A stretch of DNA of 64,000 bases from Blakeslea trispora (Eukaryota > Mucoromycota > Mucoromycetes > Mucorales > Choanephoraceae), in the NCBI GenBank assembly GCA_025331445.1, contig JAIWNE010000129.1, positions 1-64,000 on the forward strand, in the 5' to 3' direction. The position numbers were made by a program, and so were the translations under genes. Of this stretch, positions 19,138 to 30,009 are shown piece after piece (position 1 is the stretch's first letter; the number at the start of each line of letters is the position of its first letter). The notes beneath the pieces were generated by a model. The model made no database searches, was not told where the DNA came from, and was given only the letters and a program-made list of their open reading frames with translations.

Positions 19138-21333
19138 TTATTGAGTGATTTTATTGTCCACTTTCACTTTTCTGTGTGATAGGTATCTTTTGTTAACAAA
19201 TTTCTCTAATTCTAGAGAAATTTTTCGGCCATCACTACACTCACTGTATGCTTCAATGTAATCCATACACTTCTGGAAATACTTTCTTATATGAGCTGTA
19301 TTGCCAGCTGTATCCAGAAAGGTCGACACATTGGCTTCAAGCGATTTGAAGGTGTAATCACACTTCAAACGGGCTTCTCGCTTGGCATATGACCAATAGT
19401 ACTCTATCCAGTTACATTCGCAATGATACTTTGGATAGAGCTCAAAGATGTGACCAGCATCTTCAACAGTTTCTTGCAGTGCGGTTTTTTGAGCCTTGAA
19501 GTCTGGGCAACTTTCAAGATAATGCCTTGCACAACACATAGATTGAGCACATGCTGGCTTGCCACAATCCAGCTTCCAGGCTTTGCCTTGCAAATCGCGC
19601 CCAAACCACTGGCTTCTTTCTTCCAGGATTTTTTTTATTCCTATGATTTACCAAGTCAGACTGAGTGCGTAAAATGCCTTAAGCAATTACCTTTGAAGAA
19701 TCTTTTCTTTAATACCACTGGTCGATTCTTCTTATCCAACGTGTGGATCTCTTTGTCATAGTAAAATGACTTATTCAGCGGATCGCCGTTAGCCAAAGTA
19801 ACTAAAGTATCTTTGAACTGATACTTTAGCCTTTCACTCCATTCTTTTTCGTTGAGCGTCATTCTAGACGCAACCAAAGCATCATCAGCAAATGCACCAT
19901 GATTGGAACTGTTGTCAAATAGGAAGACAGCAGTACAATCAGGATGCAAGCTCTCGAAAAGCCCTATGGCATCCTCCTTGAGCTGCTTTACCATATGTGC
20001 GGAAGTCCACCCCCCTTCCCTACTGTCTCCTGCTTTGAAGTAGGTTCTTGAGGACCATCTCATCTGCTTCATAGTTCCATGGCATGGGCACTGGAACTCG
20101 CTTACCATGATTGACGAGCCCATGGACTTCTTGCGGATGTAGTTTTCATCCTCTTGCAACCACAATACTTCTTTTCCTAATTGTAGATACAGAAATGATT
20201 AGTAGATGAGCATCAAAGATCTAAACGTACTTACCGTCATTTGCATAAAAAGTGCATTCGTCATGAGTAACGAACACAATCTTGCTTTCACCCTCATTCA
20301 GCTTTGGCTCAAGAATAGCCTCTTGCTTCTCTCCAGAGTAAAAGTCTGATCTCCTCATATAGTTAATCATTCGCTTTGACTATTCATTTCTGTAGGCAAC
20401 TACATCTTCTCTTTCGTGGCCATCGAAATACACTGTCTTTTTGTTCTTTCGATAGCTGTAACCCCATTCAACCATATAGTTTGCAATGTTTGAAATGGGG
20501 ATACAGCTCTTCACACCCAAGACAGAAGGAACTGCTTCTTCATCAATGTACTTCTTCAGTACAACGAGAGATCGCTCAGCAGGAGGCATTTGCTTGATCT
20601 TCTCAAGGATCATCAACTTCACATCTGAGTCACTTAAGAGAGATGATCTCTTGACATGGGCGCCTTGCTGATGGTCGGACAGCTTACCCTGATCAAGAAA
20701 TTCCTTGACCCACTTGATAATAGTTGCAGCTCTATAAGGCTCTGAGTTGTCAGGCCAGTAGAGAATAGCAGCTGCCTTTGCAGCTTCACCTTTGTGTACA
20801 CCTTCAAGACGCTTCATGAAGTAGTACTTCACGGAGAGATACCGAGCGTTGTTATAGGTATCTCTCTTCTTACCTTCCTTCTGCTTGTTCATTACAGGTG
20901 AAACATACTTTTGAAGGTCACCAAGCTTCTCTCTGATCAAGGTGATCTCTTTCTCGCGAGCACTGATTTTCATTTCCTTTTTTTCAGGAACCGGCTTTTG
21001 CTGAACAGTGATACCAAAGCTCATCAATGTTTGTTCAGGCCTCACTTTCTCCTGTTCCTTCTTTCTTCTCCACTTGGTGGTAGTTGATACCCCTTGGTAT
21101 ATACCCTTTCTCTTCGTCAAATTGCTGTTGTTGCATGAGAGAGTGTTGTTGATGTTTTTCTCTGCAACCTCAACAGATTCCTCACTTTCAATTCTGGCAT
21201 TGACTTCATCCAAATTAATGCCATCAATGATCCAATCATCACGATCCTCTACTTCGTTAACTGTGACGAACTGATTGTTCTCATTTCTGCTTCTGTTCTT
21301 GAAAGCTTTTTGTCTAGCGTTAAGTGGAGGCAT
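19138..21333 (-). pseudogene. DDE transposase, three exons, one stop codon
   Basis: Cut-and-paste transposase. Exon 1 (21333-20235) has a basic N-terminus and a helix-turn-helix-like part, ending FDGHEREDVVAYRNE. A TAG at 20380-20382 interrupts it, after which the same frame continues to the first acidic site, VFVTHDECTFY. Introns 20177-20234 (GTAAGT...TTAG) and 19641-19690 (GTAATT...ATAG) are clear and keep the frame. Exon 2 (20176-19691) has GGWTSAHMVKQL and VFLFDNSSNH (second Asp). Exon 3 (19640-19138) has a Cys-rich part (CGKPACAQSMCC) and YHCECNWIEYYWSYAKR (Glu). This type is common in fungi, but I cannot name the superfamily with confidence. The stop fits a single TGG or CAG to TAG transition. 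Confidence 0.8.
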
Positions 21334-21534
21334 AATTTTATAATGTTTAATGAAAATGGAGAAGGGATATTGGGTTTGATGTTTTCTTAATTTATTGTCT
21401 GATATGGTTACACAAATATATTACAGGTTACACACTGCTATAACAATATCATATAGAAATTTTTTATTTTTCAAATCTGACCCTCCACCATATAACTCCC
21501 AGCCAAAATTTTTAAAAACCGACTAACTTCAAAA

Positions 21535-21661
21535 CCTATCTGCTCAAAACTTTTGGTGACAAAAACAAAAAGCGAGCCTGAACAATTGTTTAGAAAGGTT
21601 TAAAGAATATATATTCAGGCTCGCTTTTTGTTTTTGTCACCAAAAGTTTTGAGCAGATAGG
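21535..21661. repeat. Perfect 48-bp inverted repeat (hairpin)
   Basis: Arms 21535-21582 and 21614-21661 are exact reverse complements with a 31-nt spacer. They begin CCTATCTGCTCAAAACTTTT and include GCGAGCCTGAA. Weaker symmetry extends outward on both sides. It lies between the transposase start and the right TIR of the DDE element. Confidence 0.93.
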
Positions 21662-21858
21662 TTTCGAAAACTTGTAAAAATTTTCGTTATTTAAAAATGG
21701 AGGCACTGTAATAAAATAAAGAACAAAAAAAAAGTAAAAGAGAAAGGGTTTGTCTAATCTAGAAAAAGTACTTCACTATTGCCATTATCTGTCATGAAAA
21801 TTAATAAAAGGAACTTGCAGTTATTCAACGTAATCTTACCTGGATTTTTTTCTCTGCT

Positions 21859-22586
21859 TTAAAAGAACAAATAATGATTCCAGAAGGTGCGCTTGAAATT
21901 AGGAGAAATAGCAAGAGACTCACATGCACTTTCATACAGACTGGGTTGTGGCAATGGCCAAGTTGGTTTAATTGCTCTTTTCATGCTTAGAGTAATGAAA
22001 TGATTGTCATTAACTCTTTGCATAAGCAGAGGCATCTCTTTCTTCTTCTTGATTTCTTGCTTGACAATCAGGGGCACAAAAGTACATGGTGGCGTGTTCA
22101 TGTACTTTTTCTCTGCATAGGTAGCCACTAACCTTTGGAATGTGTCAGCGGCTAACTGTGCACATCCTGGTAAGGTAAACCAGTAGTCTTGGCCTGCATA
22201 AGTAAGCGATTTGTCGACCTTTTGGCAACCAACTTTGGCTTGCAAACCAAAACAAACGATCGACTTTAGCTCTTGGTAGTCTATAAACCCCCTCAGGTGC
22301 TTCTTGTAAAAGCCTGTGCTTTCATCTTTGCCCTCATCCATCGTCAAGAGAAAGTCTCTCATCATCATCTTCACCTCCCAAAACTTCTCTTCATCGCCGT
22401 ACAACTGCACTGCTAAAGCTCTAAAGCCACAGAATCCGTCAGCACGTACATTGATAGCAGCAGTGTACCAATTTTTTTCTATAGATGGATGTATCTGCTC
22501 GATAAGAGACAGATACTCCTCTTCTTCTTCTTTCAACAACTCATCATCACTCTGGCTTTTTTCGACTTCTTTTCTTTCTACTTTTA
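21859..22586 (-). CDS. OTU-domain (cysteine protease-like) exon of the MULE
   Basis: After a Glu-rich start (DDELLKEEEEEYL) the protein has the OTU signature NVRADGFCGFRAL, with catalytic-type Asp and Cys, and a later NDNHFITLS with the His. OTU proteins usually remove ubiquitin, and MULE elements of plants and fungi often carry such a domain; its role in transposition is unknown. The frame is open to 22653, but its first codons (MTKSRSDC) are read from the Tigger terminal repeat. A CTTCAG acceptor at 22587-22592 suggests the exon starts at 22586. Whether it is fused to the transposase or is a separate gene is unresolved, because a stop codon lies just before the candidate donor at 24711. Confidence 0.75.
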
Positions 22587-22628
22587 CTGAAGATGCAAGT
22601 TTTAGATGCGAGTTAATAGAAGCCAGAG

Positions 22629-24695
22629 TACAGTCAGACCTCGATTTTGTCATACGGTGGGTGGAGGCATATTCTATGACAAAATAAAATTATGTGACTG
22701 TGCAAATTTTAGCAGTCACATAGTGTTCCTGAATCATAAATTCAAAATTAGTTTACATCTTTGTCATATATAATAAACTTATAACATTTAAATGTCTATG
22801 CACAATTCATCAAACACTACACCTCTTGCTCTCGTCAATGATCAGCAAGCACCCGGAAAGATTAAGCGTGCAGCTTTCAATCAGAAACAGCGCTTGGAAA
22901 TTTGTCTCGAGGCCGCTTATGGACCCAAAAAAACTCAAGAACAGATGTGTCATTGGGCAAAGCGCCAATTCAACATGGATAGCTTGCCTAGCCAAAGCAC
23001 CATCAGCAAGATTATCAAGAAATCAAAAGAACTGTCTGAAATGTCAGACAAGGAATTGAGCGCTAGCAGCAGCAAGAAAGCTCACTACCCTGAATTGGAA
23101 GAGGAGCTAAGCAAGCTTATTGTTCGAATGAGCAATGAGAATGTTGCGATCAATAAGCACAGTGTGCTTGCATATGCAACTCACCTGGTCAACTCTAGAC
23201 CAGAGCTCACTGCTGGCAAAGCGAAGCCCCTCTTCTCCAATGGATGGATTAGTAACTTCATGAAACGTCATGATCTTAAATCAAGACAGATGAATGGCGA
23301 GGCTGGGTCTGTCCAGATTGATGCTGAGTCTGTTGCTACTCAAGTTGAGAAGTTGAAGAAGGAGAAGGAGAAGTACGAGTTGAAGGACATTCTCAACTTT
23401 GATGAAACAGGATTGTTTTATCGTGCTTCTCCTACAAGCACCATTGCTGACCACAATGTTTCTTGCATCAAGTTCGACAAGACCAGAATGACAATTGGTC
23501 TTCTTTGTAGTGCTGATGGCAGCATCAAGTATGATGCTCTCATCATTGGCAAGCACGAAAAGCCAAGATGCTTCAACCGCAAAACAGGTATGCTTTTTAT
23601 TCAGTTTGACATCTAGAAACACATATCTAATTCTTAATTTTAGCGGCTGAACTTGGCTTTCCCCATTACTACTTCAATTTGAAGAGTTGGATGACAAAAA
23701 GCATCTACATGTCTTACTTTCGTGCTCTTAACAGGAAGATGATCAGAGAAAATAGAAATATTTTCATCTTGGTTGACAACGCTCCTGTGCACGAAAAGGA
23801 CATGGAGATGTCAAACATCAAGTTTGGCTTTTTACCAGCAAACACCACGTCGCATTTGCAACCATTGGATGCTGGTATCATAGCCAACTTCAAGCATCAG
23901 TACAAGACCATCCAGTATAGACATGCTGCATTCAAGTCCTTGGCTGTTCTCAAGAAGAAGGAGAGAGATTCGGCTTTTGGCTTGGAGCAGGCCGAAAAAG
24001 AGGCCAGCACAGCCATGAAGAAGATTTACGAAATAAATCAACTTCAGGCTATGAAGTGGGTGAGAATCGCTTGGGAAAAGGTAACCCAAAGTACCATTTC
24101 CAACTGTTGGAAGCACGTTGGAATTCTTCCCGCCGCTCCCGCTGGTCAAGATGTTGGCACATTCGAGCCCGTCATTGAGGGTTGTAATGATGTGCTTGTC
24201 GAAAGTGGTTTGGCCACCACTTTCGATGATTTTCATTATGACTCCTTCTATGAGAATGATGGCATTTTTGAAGATCAAGAGGCCAACATAGCAGGTGAAG
24301 TAGAGGAAGAAGAAGTAGTTGATGCATCAACAAAAAGAAAGCGTCAGATGGAGCATCTGCAAGAGCTCTTGGAGACATATGAGGCATCGGATGATGAGGA
24401 GTTTAGCATGATGATTACCATGTCAAATGTCTTGAAGAAGCTCAAAAGACGAGAGCAAGAATCTCTTACGGTACAAAGTACAATTACAAATTTTTTCTCA
24501 AAATAAATCCAGTTTTTTTCTATTTTTCTGAATTTAAAATACGAAATAGCCAATAATATTTTTTTAAAAATTAAAATTTTGTCATACGGTTTTTGTAAAT
24601 TTTATGACTATGACAAAATCAAAATTTAGTCATATTTACATACCACCGAGAGTTGGTGGAGCCAAATCCTATGACAAAATCGAGGTCTGACTGTA
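22629..24695 (+). mobile_element. Tigger/pogo-like DNA transposon, apparently complete
   Basis: Element 22631-24693 (2063 bp) has 24-bp perfect TIRs starting CAGTCAGACCTCGATTTTG and TA on both sides (22629-22630, 24694-24695). The TIR resembles the CAG...ACCTCG ends of Tigger elements. It carries one intact transposase gene with a single intron and lies in the gap between the MULE transposase and its OTU exon, opposite in direction. Confidence 0.95.
22792..24506 (+). CDS. Tigger/pogo transposase (552 aa, two exons)
   Basis: Exons 22792-23587 and 23644-24506 join in frame (KT|AAELGF) across a 56-bp intron (GTATGC...TTTTAG). The N-terminus holds a CENP-B-like helix-turn-helix (FNQKQRLEICLEAAYG...SQSTISKIIKKSKEL) and a Tc5-type DNA-binding part (FSNGWISNFMKRHDLKSRQ). 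The DDD catalytic residues appear as ILNFDETGLFYR, ILVDNAPVH and LQPLDAGIIANFK. The tail is acidic. No stop or frameshift was seen, so with intact TIRs it could be autonomous. Confidence 0.93.
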
Positions 24696-24712
24696 TTAAT
24701 GAGTAACATACC

Positions 24713-27583
24713 TTTTATCTTTTCATTGTCGCTTGTCTTCTGTTTTTATCCTTTTCTGCCTTTTCTGCCTTCTCATCCATCTTTCTCTTCTTTCCTCTTT
24801 CTTTATCAGCCTCCTTCAATTTTTCTTTGGTAATCTCAATACCAATTTTGTTTCTCTTTGAAAGTTTTGGCCTTCCTTTGTGAACACTAGCCAGAGTAGG
24901 TGCTTTCACACTACTGATATCGTTTGGAGCTAATCTTTCAATAAGCTCCTCCATACTATCAAGAATGTCTTGTTTTTCTTGGTATGTCTTGCTACTCAAG
25001 AAAACTTCGTCTAATTGGTTTCGCAAGTGTTCGTACTCAATAGAAAATTCTTTTTGAACTACATCTTGATATTTTGTTGAGACAATCCCTTCAGTAATTG
25101 CTCTAGTTTCAGGATGACCAACTTTTTGAACTAGTAAAATTGTTAGTCCATAGTCGCGATTCATAAACATTTATTTATCATTATTATCGTACCGTCTTCG
25201 TTCATGAAAAAGATGTGCCATCTATGATGAACCAAGTCGAGCTTGACTTGTCCGTGTTCTTCGACACATTTGACCAGCTCGTGTCGGCAAGGCAATTTCC
25301 ATACCTTGACAAAGCAAGAGCAGACAGGACTCAATATGCCTTCTTGCTTCTCTTTTAGTCCTTTGACTAATTGATTCTTTACTTTGATTAATGCGAATTT
25401 AGTGATAGCTCTGTATATAGGCTTGAGCATATCACTAACTTCACTAGTAAGAAGAGAGACAGGGATAGACATACTTTCTCTTTCCATTTGAGACTTCAGG
25501 TAGTCCTCCTTCAGACTTGAAATTAGCAATTCTTGAAAATTATAAACATGTAGTAAAATTTACCCTTATCTTGTACCATTCATCAATTTTGTCTGTCACT
25601 GGACCCAGCTTGCCTTTTGACGAGCCAATATAGCCTTTCATTGCTGAATGGGTTCCTTCCACTCTGTTTGTAGACCTGTTGTTCATATGAGGATGCTTGT
25701 TTGCATAATAGCTTCCCCATTGAACTTCTACTTTCATCATCCTTCATGTAAAATAGAAACAAATTATTGAGATTATTTCTAAATTGAATATGAACAGCAC
25801 AACTTACAAATCGAAGTATTCTAGGCATGTGTTTTTGTTGATCAGAAGCCCCTCCTGGTTCAAAAAATTCACGTATGCTTTTTTGGCTTTTTCATAGCCT
25901 TCTTTCGTGGTACAACCACGAGCAATTGCAAAAAGCAAGTTTCTGTGCTCTGCCTCATAATTGTCACGAATAACCACTAAGCAATGACAAGATATTCAGA
26001 TTTTGGTTTAGATTTCATTAAAGTATCAACTGATTATTTCGCTTACCAGTAAAATTGGGGTTAATTTCCTTCAAAAACTTATCTCTGAAATGTCGTTCTA
26101 TATGAATGTAGCAGAGCAATTGAGAAGACTCAGGAAATACATCACTTAAAGCCCCTTTTAAAGCAGCGTCATTGTCAGTTACAAAGACACTAGGCAAGTC
26201 GAACTGCTCAGCTGCTGGTCCAGATGGCCAAACAATTTCTCTCAATTGTTCTAAAGCCCACTTGTAGTTGGACTTCGTCTCTCTTTCCATCCAAGCGGCA
26301 GCCACAGGAATAGTTGCCAATTGCTGTGGTCTTTTTCTACTAGCAACCGTTCCAGCAATGACAAAATTGACAAGAGCATACAAATGACAGTTGCTCTTGT
26401 AAGTGGCATCTACAACGACAGACTCGGGAAGCTTGCGCAATTCTTTAATTGCACTGTCTCTAATAAAGAAAACAGCCGTGATTCTGTTTTCTGAATTGGT
26501 AGTGTAACGAACATTGTATTGTTTGCGTTGCAAATCAGTAACAAACGAAGTCATATCAGAACCAGAGCGGAATTGCTGTTGCATGTTTTCCAAATCCTTC
26601 TTTTTCATATAGTTGATGTTTTTGACTTGAAGCATCTTTTTTTAAGTGTCACATTAGTCAAGCTATCTTTCATTCTAGTAATAGTTCCCAAGAATATACC
26701 TTTGAACAACAGAAGGTTTGTTTTTTTGCAAAAGCAAAATTGCCTCTTCAAAAATATCAGCATCAAGCTTTCGATGCAAGTGATAGGTGAGAGGATCGTT
26801 CACAATACGATGATTATGACTGCCATCAACACTTCTCACAGTGACAACTTTTCTAACAGGGCATAGTCTAGCCTCAATAATACAAGGACAATCGAACTTG
26901 AGGCTTTCTTTCTTGTATTCTTTGGACTTTGAATTTTTGTTACTGTTGACAAGATCAACATCAGTAACTTTCTTGGAGCGTCTGTAGTCCTTTCCATGTC
27001 TACAAATCATTCTAATTCTTTGCTCTTTTTGACTTGATTTGTCAGTTGTGATTGGGCGATTATATTTTTTGCCGAATTCTTGAGCACGGATACGTAATTC
27101 ATCAATATCCGAAAATTCTGTGCCGATAGAAAACAATTTCTCCATTTCTTCTTTCATCAATGCACAGACCTGCAAGTCCTTATCCGTGCAATGAAGGAAA
27201 CTTTCCTTACTGGTCTTTCCTTCATACTCTTCCTCATCGGTTGAAGAATCTTCCAAGTTGCTTTCATACTCGACACGTTTACTGACAAGTAGCTCTAATA
27301 TTCATTTTTTATTTTAAACACAACAGGCAACTTCATATTCCAGAGAATCTAACATAGAGTGCTATTACACACCTTCAGACTGAATTTCAGATATATCTTC
27401 AACATCGACTTCAGAATCAGAAGTGTCAATAGTAATGACTTCTTCTTGAATTTCGAGATGACAACTCGTCTCAACTTTGACTTGCTCGTTATCAAAAGGT
27501 TTGATGTCGATACCAGCACTACAGATAGATATTTCATCGTCCGAGGCTTCAATATCAATATAAAGCAAATTGTCTTGATTCAT
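24713..27583 (-). CDS. MULE transposase, multi-exon
   Basis: Catalyses MULE excision and insertion. The start MNQDNLLYID is at 27583. Introns 27295-27372, 25977-26046 and 25742-25807 have GT-AG ends and keep the frame; junctions near 26640-26699, 25516-25563 and 25165-25190 are approximate. Domains in order: acidic N-terminus; FAR1-like DNA-binding part (RIRAQEFGKKYNRPI...CPCIIEARLC...SHNHRI); MULE catalytic core with VVVDATYKSN (Asp), VFVTDNDAALKGAL (Asp), CYIHIERHFRDK and NRVEGTHSAMKGYI (Glu); SWIM zinc finger CSCFVKVWKLPCRH; a Lys/Glu-rich tail ending RRQATMKR. No inactivating change was seen inside the clear exons. Confidence 0.85.
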
Positions 27584-27662
27584 TTATAAAATTATTTAAA
27601 TAAGTGTTGACAAAGCGCTTTCCAGGGCCCATTGCTTCATTGACTTGATCTTTTCAGGTACA

Positions 27663-27777
27663 TGTTACACACATATTTTATTACTAGCATAACTAAGAAT
27701 GAGGACGTCCTCATAAGCCACTACCTATAATATCTAAGCCACCGGAGTGTTCTACCGGAGTGCGCCAAGTATTCACC
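27663..27777 (-). repeat. MULE terminal inverted repeat, right
   Basis: Reverse complement of 18786-18900 with one mismatch, followed by the 8-bp duplication ATTAGAAA. Confidence 0.95.
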
Positions 27778-27816
27778 ATTAGAAAAAAAGGTTTGTATGT
27801 AATACATATTACATGG

Positions 27817-28249
27817 TGCGATATTTAGGTATGAAAAAATAGATAAAGGTTTATAAGGAAAGTATAGTAAATAGTTTGGGACTATTTTACGTATGCCTTT
27901 ATTATGAACAAAATAAATGAGAGTATTTATACCAATTGCTATCTACTATTGCTATTACGTCTTTGACTTTCTTTAGTCTTTACTCTTTACTAAATCAGGA
28001 TATTCAAGAGAACAATGTCATAGACTAGTTTGTGTCACCTTTAATGACATATTGACATTTTACTTTCTTTAGCAAGACTTATTGCTTATCATCTTCTTTA
28101 GTCCAGATTCATAGCACTTGCTAATGAAATCATTCTAGAGTGACATAATGTTGGTAGGATTACTTAATCCAATTATGATGTAGATCTTTATATACAAATA
28201 TAGACCTCAATTCTTAAGGAATTCATGTTCAGACAAGCCAAACACGACA
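27817..28249 (-). repeat. Solo LTR, family S (433 bp), copy 1
   Basis: Same sequence family as 36251-36683. It is flanked by CATGG (27812-27816 and 28250-28254), a perfect 5-bp duplication. Ends are TG...CA on the plus strand. A GGTATAAATACTC box and AATAAAGG on the minus strand set its direction. No internal region of this family is seen here. Confidence 0.92.
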
Positions 28250-28571
28250 CATGGTAATGGGAATAAAAAAAGCAGTTAACCAACAAACCCATGTTAAACT
28301 ATAATTGAAAAGGAAAATGTCTTGAATTTGCATGAAATGATGGCAAGGCCTTTGTGATATTTGACGTATGAATCAGTAAGTTGTAAAAATGAGTCGGCTA
28401 AGCGAAATGAGTCTCCTTGAATCCTTTATTAAAAGTAAGGCAAGATTCATAAGTCAAAAATAAATTGGCTTATAATAAAAATCAGTCTCTTCTAATTTAA
28501 GTTCAGTACCAATAAAATACGTAGAATCATTTATATGATTTCTACCTTCTAATATATTGTTAACATTGTAT
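28250..28571. other. AT-rich DNA, no gene
   Basis: No coding signal. About 30 bp near 28302-28333 (AAAGGAAAATGTCTTG core) recurs at about 40726-40757, a minor dispersed repeat. Confidence 0.35.
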
Positions 28572-28795
28572 TAGAGTGCATCTATTTTATGGTCCGAAAT
28601 TTTTTTCGATTTTTTTAACTTTTTTAAAAACATATAGGGAAGTGGGGACTTGACTTTTTTCCGCTTCTGTTGACACTATTCTGTTCAGAATGTGATTCTC
28701 TATAAGATGGTGGACGAAAAGTTAAAAAAACTTGATTTTTTGAAAAGTGAATTGTCTTCAAAGATGAGTGTCTTAAGCAGGGAGGCCAGGATATG

Positions 28796-29302
28796 TGTAA
28801 ATAATGTGGGTTATGAATAAAAGAATCAACGTGACAGAAAGTACTTTGATAATCCTTTTATTCTTTAAAAGTAGAATAATGTTTCTAAACTAAATAATAC
28901 AGTGGTTTTTATACAGTTTCTAAAGTCTGTGTCTACTCGAATGTGAATGGATTTTACTAATCCTTATTCTCATAAAATATAAGGGAAATAATCTTTATAT
29001 GACGGTTGAGGTCTTCTTCCAGTGTTCTACCATTGTCCTGTATTTTTACCGTTCCTGAATACAGTTGGATTAGGACTTTAAATTTGGTAAACTTTGATTT
29101 GGGCTTTGTGTAATTTCCCCACCTTTTTATTATGAGTAAGCATTTAAGTACTTCTTTTAAGTTATACTGCTTGAGTCTGATTATTTGCATGAGTCGATTT
29201 CCCATGTCTAATTATGTGTTGTATTTTGGTACAAGTGATTGTCTTCTTATTTAAGTTATTGTTCTAATATATTATTATATTCAATATGGTGTAATCACCA
29301 CA
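28796..29302 (-). repeat. Solo LTR related to gypsy4
   Basis: 507 bp, TGTGGTGATTACACC...ATTTACA on the minus strand, with a perfect ATATG duplication at 28791-28795 and 29303-29307. Nearly identical to 56412-56919. It differs from the gypsy4 LTR at 58662-59168 mainly in the upstream part, so it belongs to a sister subfamily. An 82-codon open frame lies inside, in the LTR sense direction. Confidence 0.93.
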
Positions 29303-29514
29303 ATATGTCTTCTAAATTACAATATATCAGCCAATAATATTGCTTTATTTTAAGCGGCGACTTTATTCACAATGTAGTACAGAGGATCATCCTAATGCTT
29401 TCTTTTTGTGACTTGACAGAGTAAACATCTTTTCATCTAATTACATTTAAAATGCCAAAAATTTCAAAGCAAAAGCAAAGATTGAGACAAATCGGTAGAC
29501 TAGGAGCAGCCACC

Positions 29515-29878
29515 AAACTTTGCCAATCAAAAGTCCATTCTTGCAGAGGTTATAGAAGCCAACAGCTTTACTTTTGAGTTGCACCCCAAGTACCATTGTG
29601 AATGTAATTGGATTGAACGGTACTGAGGTGCAGCCAAAAAAGAAGCTCGCCAAGAATGCGACTATTCGTTTGAAGGTCTCAATGGCAACATTGATCGTTT
29701 CTTGGACAGTGTCTGCCCAATAGGAGAAGCTTCCCTGACAATTAGGAGATACTACAACAAGAGCTTCTCCTACATTAATGCCTACGGCCAAAGCAACAAT
29801 GTTCAAGAGGCCTTTGCTCTTGTGGAGCAATTCTCCAAGCTCCACAAGTCTCACCGAAAGCTCAGAATGAACCAATAA
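29515..29878 (+). pseudogene. DDE transposase C-terminal remnant
   Basis: The plus frame reads PNFANQKSILAEVIEAN, then ELHPKYHCECNWIERY, TGA (29624-29626), and GAAKKEARQECDYSFEGLNG to KLRMNQ-stop. It aligns with PDFKAQKTALQ...YPKYHCECNWIEYYWSYAKREAR of the element at 19138. The stop replaces the conserved Trp (TGG to TGA). Only exon 3 remains. Confidence 0.85.
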
Positions 29879-30009
29879 AAACTACTTCTGACTTTTAAAT
29901 GTTTTGTTTTGGGTTTGGAGTTTGTAACTCTCGAAAATGTCCGTTTTTCAAAAAATTCTGATTTTAAAATAGATGCACTCTAGAAGGTTTAAGTATTATA
30001 GGTGTAATC

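Larger units (their letters stand above)
19011..21710 (-). mobile_element. DDE transposon (GHER-type family) with TA duplications
   Basis: Element 19013-21708 has short TIRs (CAGTGCCTCCA at 19013, reverse complement ending at 21708) and TA on both sides, as in Tc1/mariner-like insertion. It carries a three-exon transposase gene on the minus strand and a 48-bp perfect hairpin near its right end. It inserted between the MULE left TIR and the OTU exon. Confidence 0.88.
18778..27785 (-). mobile_element. MULE (Mutator-like) element with nested insertions
   Basis: Element 18786-27777 is bounded by 115-bp TIRs and flanked by the 8-bp duplication ATTAGAAA (18778-18785, 27778-27785). Without its two nested passengers it would be about 4.2 kb. 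It encodes a multi-exon MULE transposase (27583-24713, minus) and an OTU-domain exon (to 21859, minus). It holds a GHER-type DDE element (19013-21708) and a Tigger element (22631-24693), each with TA duplications. Confidence 0.92.
28572..29982 (+). mobile_element. Deletion derivative of a GHER-type DDE transposon
   Basis: Element 28574-29980 has TIRs GAGTGCATCTATTTTA and TA on each side (28572-28573, 29981-29982). The inside keeps only the 3' end of a transposase related to that at 19138-21333, plus a later solo LTR. It is a non-autonomous copy of a different subfamily, because the TIR differs from CAGTGCCTCCA. Confidence 0.82.

Noticed and set aside
22631..22653. Start codon of the OTU protein at 22653
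   Set aside because: These codons belong to the Tigger terminal repeat. The true exon begins downstream, near 22586.
28957..29205. 82-codon ORF repeated at 56510-56758 and partly at 58819-59007
   Set aside because: It lies wholly inside the gypsy4-type LTRs. Its conservation is explained by the recent common origin of the LTR copies, and it resembles no protein family.
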